A stretch of DNA of 8,316 nt from Bryobacteraceae bacterium (GTDB taxonomy: Bacteria > Acidobacteriota > Terriglobia > Bryobacterales > Bryobacteraceae), in contig JASHWA010000215.1 of assembly GCA_030044325.1 (NCBI GenBank), forward strand, positions 1 through 8,316, written 5' to 3'. Shown piece after piece: positions 1-5,690 of this stretch. A program made the translations under genes and the position numbers. The notes beneath the pieces are model-generated. The model ran no database searches. It saw only the letters and a program-made list of their open reading frames with translations, and was not told the origin of the DNA. Position 1 is the first letter of the stretch; every line of letters begins with the position of its first letter.

Positions 1-437
1 CCGATTTCGACGATCACAACGTCGATCGGCGAGCCGTCGGAAGCAGTGGAAACGCGCTTCACCGCAGCCTTGATTTCATTGGTGACGTGCGGGATCACCT
101 GGACGGTTTTGCCCAGATAATCGCCGCGCCGCTCGCGCGAAATGATCTGTTCATAGATGCGGCCGCTGGTCAGGTTGTTTGATTGGGTGAGCGGCGCATG
201 GGTGAAGCGCTCATAGTGGCCCAAGTCGAGATCGGTCTCCGCGCCGTCGTCGGTGACGAAGACCTCGCCGTGCTGGAACGGGCTCATGGTACCCGGATCG
301 ACGTTCAGATAGGGATCGAATTTCTGCAGCGTGACCTTGAGCCCGCGGCTCTCAAGCAGGCATCCCAGGCTCGCCGCGGCAATCCCTTTGCCCAGCGAGC
401 TGACCACTCCCCCGGTTACAAATATATATTTCGCCAT
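1..437 (-). CDS. pyrG: CTP synthase, N-terminal part (cut by window edge)
   Basis: CTP synthase makes CTP from UTP, ATP and glutamine in the cytoplasm, the last step of de novo pyrimidine nucleotide synthesis. Only the first 145 codons are present, out of about 540 in the family; the glutaminase domain lies beyond position 1. The visible part is the N-terminal synthetase domain. It opens MAKYIFVTGGVVSSLGKG, with the P-loop-like SSLGKG. Further in are KFDPYLNVDPGTMSP, the GAETDLDLGHYERF block (an Asp in this block is a metal ligand in the family), RRGDYLGKTVQVIPHVTNEIK, and a final VVIVEIG containing the second metal-ligand Glu. The ATG at 437 shares its A with the TAA stop of kdsB (TAATG). 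No Shine-Dalgarno sequence is visible, so translation is probably coupled to kdsB. Identity is close to certain from these motifs. Confidence 0.97.
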   Translation of the reverse strand, partial: MAKYIFVTGGVVSSLGKGIAAASLGCLLESRGLKVTLQKFDPYLNVDPGTMSPFQHGEVFVTDDGAETDLDLGHYERFTHAPLTQSNNLTSGRIYEQIISRERRGDYLGKTVQVIPHVTNEIKAAVKRVSTASDGSPIDVVIVEI

Positions 438-1186
438 TATATTTTCGCCATAATTTGCTCATAAAGAGCCGATACGCGCCCCCAATCCTCGGGCGTATCC
501 ACTCCCAGCGATTCATACTCCGTTTCGACCACGCGGATTTTATGGCCGTTTTCAAGCGCGCGCAACTGCTCCAGTTTTTCCGCTTTTTCGAGCGGACCCA
601 CCGGTAAATCCGAATAATTCAACAGAAAATCCCGGCGATAAACGTACAATCCGATGTGTTTATAATACGCCGCGGATTCCCCGCCCGCCTCGCGCAGGTA
701 GGGGATCGGCGAGCGCGAAAAATAGATCGCGTTGTCGTGCGCGTCCGTCACCACTTTGACCAGGTTCGGGTCGGCGATCTCGGTTTCCCGCTCGATGCGC
801 TTCTTCAAAGTGCCCATGGGAACGTCGTCATCGTTCAAAAGCCCGAGAACGGCGGCATCGATCGCAGCCGGGTCGATCAGCGGCTCGTCTCCCTGGATGT
901 TGACGATCACCTGGGCTTCCGATGCCGAGGCGACTTCGGCCGCGCGATCGGTACCCGAGGCGTGGTCGCTGCGCGTCATCATCACTCTGGCATGGAATCC
1001 GGCCGCGGCGTCGCGAATGCGCTCGTCGTCGGTAGCCACGATCACGCTGGTGAGGTATCGCGCCTGGGAGGCGCGTTCCCACACGTGTTGCAGCATGGTC
1101 TTACCATGGATGACAGCGAGGGCTTTTCCTGGGAAGCGTGAAGAAGCGTACCGTGCGGGGATTACACCGAGAATCCGGAGCGGCAC
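437..1186 (-). CDS. kdsB: 3-deoxy-manno-octulosonate cytidylyltransferase (CMP-Kdo synthetase)
   Basis: KdsB activates Kdo with CTP to give CMP-Kdo, the donor for the inner core of lipopolysaccharide. This implies a Gram-negative outer membrane. The family motifs appear in order: VIPARYASSRFPGKAL (nucleotide-binding loop), SGTDR, VNIQGDEPLI (metal site), NLVKVV, YFSRSPIPY, YKHIGLYVYRRDF, LEQLRALENG and a terminal GVDTPEDW. The start is ambiguous. An ATG at 1201 would give 254 residues and the most upstream in-frame ATG at 1228 gives 263. I prefer the GTG at 1186 (249 residues, close to the 248 of E. coli) because an extended -10 box at 1192-1200 overlaps the 1201 ATG and lies five bases before this GTG. 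No start has a Shine-Dalgarno sequence. The stop overlaps the pyrG start by one base, which links CTP supply with CTP use. Confidence 0.94.
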   Translation of the reverse strand: MPLRILGVIPARYASSRFPGKALAVIHGKTMLQHVWERASQARYLTSVIVATDDERIRDAAAGFHARVMMTRSDHASGTDRAAEVASASEAQVIVNIQGDEPLIDPAAIDAAVLGLLNDDDVPMGTLKKRIERETEIADPNLVKVVTDAHDNAIYFSRSPIPYLREAGGESAAYYKHIGLYVYRRDFLLNYSDLPVGPLEKAEKLEQLRALENGHKIRVVETEYESLGVDTPEDWGRVSALYEQIMAKI

Positions 1187-1191
1187 AATCG

Positions 1192-1200
1192 AATATAGCA
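1192..1200 (-). promoter_or_regulatory. Extended -10 box for kdsB
   Basis: On the minus strand the sequence reads TGCTATATT, an exact TGn + TANNNT extended -10 element (TATATT is 5/6 of the consensus). It ends five bases before the GTG at 1186, so the transcript would begin at or next to that codon. No convincing -35 hexamer is visible, which is tolerated for extended -10 promoters. The call rests on sequence pattern only. Confidence 0.5.
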
Positions 1201-1218
1201 TAAAAGAAGGGTCAGGAG
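1196..1218 (+). promoter_or_regulatory. Possible -10 and ribosome binding site of vwA1
   Basis: TAGCAT at 1196-1201 fits TANNNT and would start a transcript near 1208. AGGAG at 1214-1218 is a clear Shine-Dalgarno sequence four bases before the ATG at 1223, and it fixes that start. The -10 candidate overlaps the divergent kdsB -10, so the two promoters would occupy the same face of DNA and may compete. The ribosome site is firm; the -10 is weak. Confidence 0.5.
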
Positions 1219-1222
1219 CTAC

Positions 1223-2215
1223 ATGCATTACCGATTTTTTCTGCTGACGGCGGTTTTAGTGGCCGCGCCGGCGTTCAGCCAGACGGGGGCGAGCGATCCC
1301 AACATCGTTCCGCGCGTAAAAGGGAAGGCTCCGGCCGCGGCGGAGACAGAGACCGCCACGGATCGCGGCGCCAACATCCGCGTCGATACGAATCTGGTGC
1401 TGATTCCGGTTTCGGTGACCGATCCGCTCGGAAAATTCGTCACCGGGCTCGACAAGGACAATTTCGCGCTGGCCGAGGACAAGATCCCGCAGGTGATCCA
1501 GACGTTTTCAAGCGACGACGCGCCCATGTCGATCGGCTTGGTATTCGATACCAGCGGCAGCATGGGAGCCAAGCTGCAAGTTTCGCGCTTGGCGGTTTCC
1601 GAGTTCGTCAAAACCGCTAACCCCGTGGACGAATTCTTCGTGATCCAGTTCAACGACCATCCCCAAATGCTGGTTCCCTTCACCACCGATACCGGCCTGG
1701 TTCAGAACAAGCTGATGTTCGTGCAGAGCAAGGGACGCACCGCGCTGCTCGACGGGGTGTACATGGCGATGAACGAGATGCGGCGCCGCGCGAAAAATCC
1801 GCGCAAGGCGATTCTGATCATCTCCGACGGCGGCGACAATTCCAGCCGCTACACGCCGCGCGAGGTGAAAGACGCCGTGCGCGAAGCGGACGTGCAGATT
1901 TACGGGCTGGGGGTGTTCGAGAGAATGGAGAATCGCGGAAGGACGCCGGAAGAGCTGGCCGGTCCAGACCTGCTGCACGAGCTGGCGAGCCTGACCGCGG
2001 GAACCAGTTTTGTGCTGGATGATCCTCGTCAGATGCCCGACGTCGCGATGAAGATCGCGGTAGAGCTGCGCAACGAGTACGTGCTGGGATACACGTCGAC
2101 CAACAAGGTGCGCGACGGCAAGTACCGGCGCGTTCAAGTGAAAATGGCGAAAGTCAAGGGACTGCCGAAGCTGACCGCGACCTTTCGCACGGGATATTAC
2201 GCGCCGGCGCAGTAA
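1223..2215 (+). CDS. Secreted vWA-domain protein, acidobacterial type (vwA1)
   Basis: A 330-residue exported protein of the acidobacterial VWFA-related family (TIGR03436-like), whose role is unknown. A signal peptide spans residues 1-20 (MHYR, hydrophobic core LLTAVLVAAPA, then FSQ). A short Ala/Glu-rich linker leads to the conserved block NIRVDTNLVLIPVSVTDPLG (51-70). The vWA fold runs from about 102 to 290. Its metal-ion-dependent adhesion site (MIDAS) looks intact: DTSGSMG at 109-115 (D109, S111, S113), T173 in GRTALLDG, and D202 in SDGGDNSSRYT. The C-terminus carries NEYVLGY, DGKYRRVQV and FRTGYYAP, the family's terminal signature. The protein is probably periplasmic or extracellular and binds a ligand or partner through Mg2+. 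AGGAG lies four bases upstream of the ATG. It is a close paralogue of the next gene, by eye about 70% identical over the vWA core. A 168-base gap and its own hairpins separate it from vwA2. Confidence 0.9.
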   Translation: MHYRFFLLTAVLVAAPAFSQTGASDPNIVPRVKGKAPAAAETETATDRGANIRVDTNLVLIPVSVTDPLGKFVTGLDKDNFALAEDKIPQVIQTFSSDDAPMSIGLVFDTSGSMGAKLQVSRLAVSEFVKTANPVDEFFVIQFNDHPQMLVPFTTDTGLVQNKLMFVQSKGRTALLDGVYMAMNEMRRRAKNPRKAILIISDGGDNSSRYTPREVKDAVREADVQIYGLGVFERMENRGRTPEELAGPDLLHELASLTAGTSFVLDDPRQMPDVAMKIAVELRNEYVLGYTSTNKVRDGKYRRVQVKMAKVKGLPKLTATFRTGYYAPAQ

Positions 2216-2242
2216 GACGCTGCCTGGGAATGGATGCAAAAT

Positions 2243-2258
2243 GGCCGCCCGAGCGGTC
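2243..2258 (+). terminator. Weak hairpin after vwA1
   Basis: GGCCGC and GCGGTC can form a six-pair stem (one G-U) around the loop CCGA, starting 27 bases after the vwA1 stop. No T-tract follows, so it is not a classical Rho-independent terminator. It may only slow RNA decay or mean nothing in such GC-rich DNA. Confidence 0.25.
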
Positions 2259-2289
2259 CATCTTCGGCGACCGGCGGACTATCGGCATT

Positions 2290-2309
2290 GCGCGCCCTTC
2301 CTGGCGCGC
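2290..2309. terminator. GC-only hairpin between vwA1 and vwA2
   Basis: GCGCGCC at 2290-2296 and GGCGCGC at 2303-2309 are perfect seven-base inverted arms around the six-base loop CTTCCT, an all-GC stem. It lies midway in the 168-base gap between vwA1 and vwA2 and upstream of the proposed vwA2 promoter. No U-tract follows on either strand. It may act as a transcript end or processing barrier separating vwA1 from the downstream operon. Confidence 0.4.
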
Positions 2310-2361
2310 CAAGAAATGGTTCCGGCACTCGCAGGTTCGTGTGTTCCTTGTTCCGATCCGT

Positions 2362-2370
2362 TGATATACT
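2362..2370 (+). promoter_or_regulatory. Extended -10 box for vwA2
   Basis: TGATATACT is an exact TGn plus TATACT (5/6 to consensus). It would start transcription near 2377, a few bases before the GTG at 2384. No good -35 hexamer is seen. It supports separate transcription of vwA2 and argues against the longer upstream reading frame that begins at 2234, which would lie outside this transcript. Confidence 0.5.
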
Positions 2371-2383
2371 GTGTGCAGACTGG

Positions 2384-3376
2384 GTGACGCCCGTGCGGAC
2401 GCTCCTTGCGATCGGACTGATTTCCATCTTCGCCGCGGCGGTTTCAGGCGAGCCGCAGGAAGGCGCTGGGCCGGCAATCGAGCCGCGGGTGCACGCCAAA
2501 AATCCGGAAACCGAAAGCGCGGTCGACCGGCGCGCCAATATCCGCGTCGACACCACGCTGGTGCTGATTCCGGTCACCGTGACCGATCCGATGGGACGCT
2601 TCGTCACGGGGCTCGACAAGGAAAATTTCAAGATTTCCGAGGATAAAGTCGAGCAGGAAATCGCCGATTTTTCGAGCGAGGACGCGCCGCTTTCGGTCGG
2701 CATCGTATTCGACACCAGCGGCAGCATGGGCGCCAAGCTGATGAAGTCGCGCGAGGCGGTGACGCAGTTCATGAAGACGGCCAATCCGCAGGACGAATTT
2801 TTCCTGATCCAGTTCAACGACCGGCCGGAGCTGATGATTCCTTTCACCACGGAAACCGAGGAGATCCAGAACCGGCTGACGTTCACCCAAAGCAAAGGCC
2901 GAACCGCGTTACTCGACGGCGTCTACATGGCCATGAACCACATGAAAAAGGCGCACAATCCGCGTAAAGCGATCCTGATCATCTCCGATGGCGGCGACAA
3001 TTCCAGCCGCTATACTGAGAGTGAAGTGAAGAACGCCGTTAAGGAAGCCGACGTTCAGATTTACGCCATCGGAATTTTCGAGCCGCTGTCGGCGCGCGGC
3101 CGCACGCCGGAGGAGGCGGCCGGGCCGTCCTTGCTGGCCGAGATCACGGAGCTGACCGGCGGCCGGCACTATGCCGTTGAAAATCTGGCGGAGCTTCCGG
3201 ATGTCGCGGCCAAGATCGGAATCGAGCTGCGCAACGAATACGTGCTCGGCTACGCGCCGAAAAACGCCGCGCGCGACGGAAAATACCGCCGCGTGCAGGT
3301 GAAGCTGATCAAGACAACCGGACTGCCGCAACTCAAAGCAATGTTTCGCACTGGATACTATGCGCCCACTCAATAG
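2384..3376 (+). CDS. Secreted vWA-domain protein, acidobacterial type (vwA2)
   Basis: A paralogue of the preceding gene with the same architecture and, from the chosen GTG at 2384, the same 330-residue length. The reading frame stays open back to 2234, but that extension (to 380 residues) is Arg/Ser/Gly-rich, would bury the signal peptide, and runs across the promoter. A GTG at 2393 is also possible. The signal peptide is about residues 1-21 (VRTLLAIGLISIFAAAVSG core). Next come NIRVDTTLVLIPVTVTDPMG and the vWA fold with MIDAS residues D110, S112 and S114 in DTSGSMG, T174 in GRTALLDG and D202 in SDGGDNSSRYT. The terminal signature NEYVLGY, DGKYRRVQV, FRTGYYAP is kept. Its last 17 bases overlap the start of vwA3, which indicates an operon. 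Function unknown; probably an exported metal-dependent binding protein. Confidence 0.88.
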   Translation: MTPVRTLLAIGLISIFAAAVSGEPQEGAGPAIEPRVHAKNPETESAVDRRANIRVDTTLVLIPVTVTDPMGRFVTGLDKENFKISEDKVEQEIADFSSEDAPLSVGIVFDTSGSMGAKLMKSREAVTQFMKTANPQDEFFLIQFNDRPELMIPFTTETEEIQNRLTFTQSKGRTALLDGVYMAMNHMKKAHNPRKAILIISDGGDNSSRYTESEVKNAVKEADVQIYAIGIFEPLSARGRTPEEAAGPSLLAEITELTGGRHYAVENLAELPDVAAKIGIELRNEYVLGYAPKNAARDGKYRRVQVKLIKTTGLPQLKAMFRTGYYAPTQ

Positions 3377-4340
3377 CCTTCTCTTTGCAGCGTTTCTGGC
3401 GGCCTCCGCGGTGGCGCAGAACCCTCCGGGCAATCCTCCCGCCAATCCTCCCAATGGCGGCGCGCAGGATGACACTCCGACGTTTACGGCGGAAACCAAC
3501 CTGGTTCCGTTGCAGGTGACCGTCAGCGACAAGAACGGCAAGCTGCTGACCAATCTCCCGCAGTCCGCTTTCCACGTTTACGAAAACGGCGTGGAGCAGA
3601 CCATTAAAATCTTCCGGCGCGAAGACGTTCCGGTATCGATGGGCATCATCATCGACAACAGCGGGAGCATGCGCGATAAGCGCGCCAAGGTCGCCGCAGC
3701 GTCGTTGGCGCTGGTGAAGGCCTCCAATCCGCAGGACGAGGTGTTCATCGTCAATTTCAACGATGACGCGTATCTCGATCAGACGCTGACCAGCGACATC
3801 AAGAAACTCGAAGAAGCGCTCGACAAGATCGACGCGCGCGGCGGAACGGCCATGCGGGACGCGATCAGCATGTCGATCGATTACGTGAAAGAAAAGGGTA
3901 AGCACGACAAGAAGGTTCTGCTGGTGATCACCGACGGCAACGACAACACCAGCAACGAATCGCTCGAGCAGCTGTACCGCAAGGCGCAGCAGAGCGGCGT
4001 GCTGATTTACTCGATCGGCTTGTTGAACGAAGAAGAGCCGCGCGAGGCCAAGAAAGCCAAGCACGCCCTGAAATCGCTGGCCGAAGCTTCGGGCGGGATG
4101 GATTATTATCCGAAAGAGCTGGCGGATGTGGAGCGCGTTACGCCGGAAGTGGCGCATGAAATCCGCAACCAGTATATTGTCGGCTATATTCCCGCCAACA
4201 CCGTGCTCGACGGGAAATTCCGGCGCATCAGCGTGGTGGTGAAGGCCGGCGGAAATCCGGTTGTGCGGACACGCAACGGCTATTACGCGACGCCCAATCC
4301 TCCCAAACCGCCGGTTGCGTCGAACGCCATCCACGAGTGA
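3360..4340 (+). CDS. Secreted vWA-domain protein, divergent third copy (vwA3)
   Basis: A 326-residue exported protein of the same family but clearly diverged from vwA1 and vwA2. The signal peptide is residues 1-20 (MRPLNSLLFAAFLAASAVAQ). It is followed by a Pro-rich stretch with repeated NPP units (21-33), the conserved NLVPLQVTVSDKNGKLL, and a vWA fold from about 93 to 275. MIDAS residues look intact: DNSGSM at 99-104 (D99, S101, S103), T163 in GGTAMRD, and D192 in TDGNDNTSNE. The C-terminus keeps the shared pattern as NQYIVGY, DGKFRRISV and RNGYYA, then adds a second Pro-rich tail (NPPKPP). The ATG at 3360 lies inside the last six codons of vwA2 and has no clear Shine-Dalgarno sequence, so it probably depends on ribosomes finishing vwA2. 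The Pro-rich ends could be wall- or partner-spanning linkers (inference). Confidence 0.9.
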   Translation: MRPLNSLLFAAFLAASAVAQNPPGNPPANPPNGGAQDDTPTFTAETNLVPLQVTVSDKNGKLLTNLPQSAFHVYENGVEQTIKIFRREDVPVSMGIIIDNSGSMRDKRAKVAAASLALVKASNPQDEVFIVNFNDDAYLDQTLTSDIKKLEEALDKIDARGGTAMRDAISMSIDYVKEKGKHDKKVLLVITDGNDNTSNESLEQLYRKAQQSGVLIYSIGLLNEEEPREAKKAKHALKSLAEASGGMDYYPKELADVERVTPEVAHEIRNQYIVGYIPANTVLDGKFRRISVVVKAGGNPVVRTRNGYYATPNPPKPPVASNAIHE

Positions 4341-4537
4341 TCCGGTTCCTGTGGCGCGTCTCGCGGGGCGCGCGCCTGCGCCCATGGAAGAGCCCCTATC
4401 TGCGCTGGCGCATCGAAACCTATTCCGGCCTGCACGCGGAAAAAATCACGTTCGGCGAATTCTGGCGATTCGTGTGGCAAGAACGGGTCGAACTGTGGCG
4501 TTATCTGAAGTGGGCGGCGAGGATGGGAAGCAGGTAG
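4337..4537 (+). CDS. Small basic Trp/Arg-rich protein of unknown function
   Basis: A 66-residue protein starting at a GTG that overlaps the vwA3 stop (GTGA), a classic translational-coupling arrangement. It contains seven Trp (6, 17, 24, 43, 47, 54, 59) and twelve Arg against five acidic residues, so it is strongly basic. It has no signal peptide and no full hydrophobic segment. The core PWKSPYLRWRIETYSG (16-31) and the helix-like FGEFWRFVWQERVELWRYLKW (39-59) place Trp and other aromatics at three- to four-residue intervals. That pattern suggests an amphipathic helix that could lie on a membrane or bind nucleic acid. I recall similar short PW-SPYLRWRIETY proteins in acidobacterial genomes but cannot name a family. 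The final codons lie inside the terminator-like hairpin. It is probably a real gene because of the coupling and the non-random composition; its role is unknown. Confidence 0.72.
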   Translation: MIRFLWRVSRGARLRPWKSPYLRWRIETYSGLHAEKITFGEFWRFVWQERVELWRYLKWAARMGSR

Positions 4538-4570
4538 CGGGAGCCGGCCAAACGGCCGATTCTGCTTCCC
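4525..4570. terminator. Two-tier hairpin between convergent genes
   Basis: An outer stem of GGGAAGCAG (4525-4533) with CTGCTTCCC (4562-4570) is a perfect nine pairs. An inner stem CGGCC (4545-4549) with GGCCG (4554-4558) closes the loop AAAC. The structure spans the stop codon of the 66-residue gene and ends 17 bases before the stop of the convergent membrane-protein gene, so it can serve both strands. There is no T-tract. Position and stem strength support a bidirectional transcript end. Confidence 0.6.
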
Positions 4571-4586
4571 CCTTCCTGCCAGCCGC

Positions 4587-5336
4587 TCAGTACGGCGTCA
4601 GCCGGCGGAACACCCAGCGCAGATCGCGGCGGCCGCTGAGCGGTTTCCGGACTATGAGACGTTCGATCGGCACGCCGCCGGGGGCGGTCAGCCACACGCC
4701 CCAAGCGACATAAAATCCGGCCGCGGCGAGCGTTGTGAAAATCCCCACCACCGGCGACGTTCCATGCACCAGGTTGATCACCAGGAATCCGATCGCCTGC
4801 GAACCGAAGTAGAACGCGAGCAGCTCGGCGTGGCGGATGGTATTGGGCGGAACGCCGTGATCGAAAGCCGCGGCCCACATGGCCAGCAGGGCGCTGACGA
4901 CGCACAGGATGGTTCCCGTGTAGCGCGCGGCCCAGATCAGCCAGTGAAAAGCGACCAGGCGCAAGGGCTGGCCGTGCATCTGCAAATGATCGAAGCCGGT
5001 GGAAAATGCGAGAGAGGCGCCCACCAGCAGGACCACCGCGCCGAGCCAGTGCGAAATCCGGTGAATGCCGCGATAGCACGACATGAGCGCGCGCCACAAT
5101 TCGAGCACCACCACGGCCTGAAGCGCGAGGATGAACGGCATCGTCCAGCCGTAGGCGCGGACGTAAGCCTGCGATCTCGGCGGTCCCGCGAGCCAGATAA
5201 AGGATTGCAGGAACCCCGCCAAGAGATAAATTACGAACCAGGGATAGATGCGATGCGCCCGAATGGCAAGCAGGCGCCAGAATGCGAACAGCTCGGCGGC
5301 CGCGCATACAATGGTCGCGATGAGACGCGGGTCCAT
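4587..5336 (-). CDS. Seven-helix integral membrane protein of unknown function
   Basis: A 249-residue protein with seven predicted membrane segments at about residues 5-25, 31-50, 64-85, 96-114, 128-157, 170-190 and 196-216. A basic cytoplasmic-type tail follows (RKPLSGRRDLRWVFRRLTPY). Trp and aromatic residues are frequent at the helix ends. Notable loop patterns are RIYPWFVIYLLAG (29-41), GWTMPF (63-68) and FDHGVPPN (158-165). I see no catalytic motif and cannot name the family. Positional resemblance to uncharacterised acidobacterial membrane proteins with a YPWF motif after helix 1 is an impression only. The ATG at 5336 is preceded by a weak GGGAG about 13 bases upstream. A 28-base gap separates it from the upstream small secreted-peptide gene on the same strand, so the two are probably co-transcribed. 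The product call is firm as a membrane protein; function is open. Confidence 0.82.
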   Translation of the reverse strand: MDPRLIATIVCAAAELFAFWRLLAIRAHRIYPWFVIYLLAGFLQSFIWLAGPPRSQAYVRAYGWTMPFILALQAVVVLELWRALMSCYRGIHRISHWLGAVVLLVGASLAFSTGFDHLQMHGQPLRLVAFHWLIWAARYTGTILCVVSALLAMWAAAFDHGVPPNTIRHAELLAFYFGSQAIGFLVINLVHGTSPVVGIFTTLAAAGFYVAWGVWLTAPGGVPIERLIVRKPLSGRRDLRWVFRRLTPY

Positions 5337-5364
5337 CGCATCATTCTACTCCCGTTGCCGATGG

Positions 5365-5511
5365 TCAGTTCGCCATCATGCAGTCGGGCGCGCAATCCGG
5401 CGGCGGAACGTCGGAAGCGGCCACGGGCGCGCACGGATAACCGGCTCGCACCCCGGACGCGAGCGACAGCCCGGCCAGGGCCATCAAAGCAAGCAATGCG
5501 ATCTTTCTCAT
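5365..5511 (-). CDS. Small secreted Cys-containing peptide (48 codons)
   Basis: A short gene with a textbook start: AGGAGG (5519-5524) lies seven bases before the ATG at 5511, the best ribosome binding site in the window. The product opens MRKIALLALMALAGLSLASG and continues VRAGYPCAPVAASD, VPPPDCAPDCMMAN. Residues 1-23 are a clear signal peptide (positive MRK, Leu/Ala core, cleavage probably after VRA). That leaves a mature peptide of about 25 residues with three Cys, four Pro after the first Cys-Ala, and a terminal CMMAN. It could pair one disulfide and keep one free Cys, or bind metal. The Cys is not in a lipobox, so it is probably not a lipoprotein. It lies just upstream of the seven-helix membrane protein gene on the same strand. 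No family is recognised. Confidence 0.72.
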   Translation of the reverse strand: MRKIALLALMALAGLSLASGVRAGYPCAPVAASDVPPPDCAPDCMMAN

Positions 5512-5518
5512 GTGTTCT

Positions 5519-5524
5519 CCTCCT
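5519..5524 (-). promoter_or_regulatory. Strong Shine-Dalgarno of the 48-codon gene
   Basis: On the minus strand AAAAGGAGGAG precedes the ATG at 5511 with a seven-base spacer after AGGAGG. This near-perfect anti-16S match fixes the start of the small peptide gene. It contrasts with the SD-less starts of most other genes here, suggesting high translation. Confidence 0.8.
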
Positions 5525-5566
5525 TTTGGCGGGCCGTGCGCGCCTGCACTCCTGCGCGCTCAATGC

Positions 5567-5662
5567 CCCCGCTTACAAGATGGAACGAATCGCGCGGAAC
5601 GTTTCCGACTAAAACACCTGAAAATCGCGTGCCGCTGTTACCGACTCGCGAGGTAAGCGGGG
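5567..5662. repeat. Long-range 10-bp inverted repeat in the 5512-5708 gap
   Basis: CCCCGCTTAC at 5567-5576 and GTAAGCGGGG at 5653-5662 are perfect inverted arms 76 bases apart. They extend by two more pairs if the C at 5566 is bulged. Between them lies a smaller dyad, CGGAA-CGT-TTCCG (5595-5607). The element occupies most of the 197-base gap between the divergent 48-codon gene and the transporter. It could be a looped operator pair or the closing stem of a structured leader for the minus-strand gene. I recognise no known riboswitch. Confidence 0.4.
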
Positions 5663-5680
5663 CATATACCCGTCATATGC
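5662..5680. promoter_or_regulatory. Dyad upstream of transporter promoter
   Basis: GCATAT and ATATGC form perfect six-base arms around seven bases (5668-5674). The centre lies about 35 bases before the expected transcript start near 5706, where a repressor or class II activator would contact RNA polymerase. The AT-rich arms stand out in GC-rich DNA. No regulator is identified. Confidence 0.35.
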
Positions 5681-5690
5681 AGGGAATGCG

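Noticed and set aside
1508..2239. A 243-codon open frame antisense to vwA1
   Set aside because: Shadow composition rich in His, Arg and Gln, no motif, entirely inside a well supported gene. A similar frame occurs opposite vwA2, as expected from the paralogy.
2234..2383. Upstream in-frame extension of vwA2 to an ATG at 2234
   Set aside because: It would put about 50 Arg/Ser/Gly-rich residues before the signal peptide, cross a GC hairpin and an extended -10 box, and break length agreement with vwA1.
2216..2383. Possible tRNA or structured RNA in the vwA1-vwA2 gap
   Set aside because: A GGTTCGT string resembles a T-loop, but no acceptor, D or anticodon arms can be formed around it; only two simple hairpins are supported.
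3333..4385. A 350-codon open frame antisense to vwA3
   Set aside because: It mirrors vwA3 codon for codon, has the His/Arg/Val-rich composition of an antisense shadow in GC-rich DNA, and no ribosome site. The plus-strand gene has a signal peptide and family motifs.
4501..5307. A 268-codon minus-strand frame overlapping the membrane-protein gene
   Set aside because: Arg/Ala/Gly-rich without helices or motifs; the frame at 4587-5336 has seven clear membrane segments.
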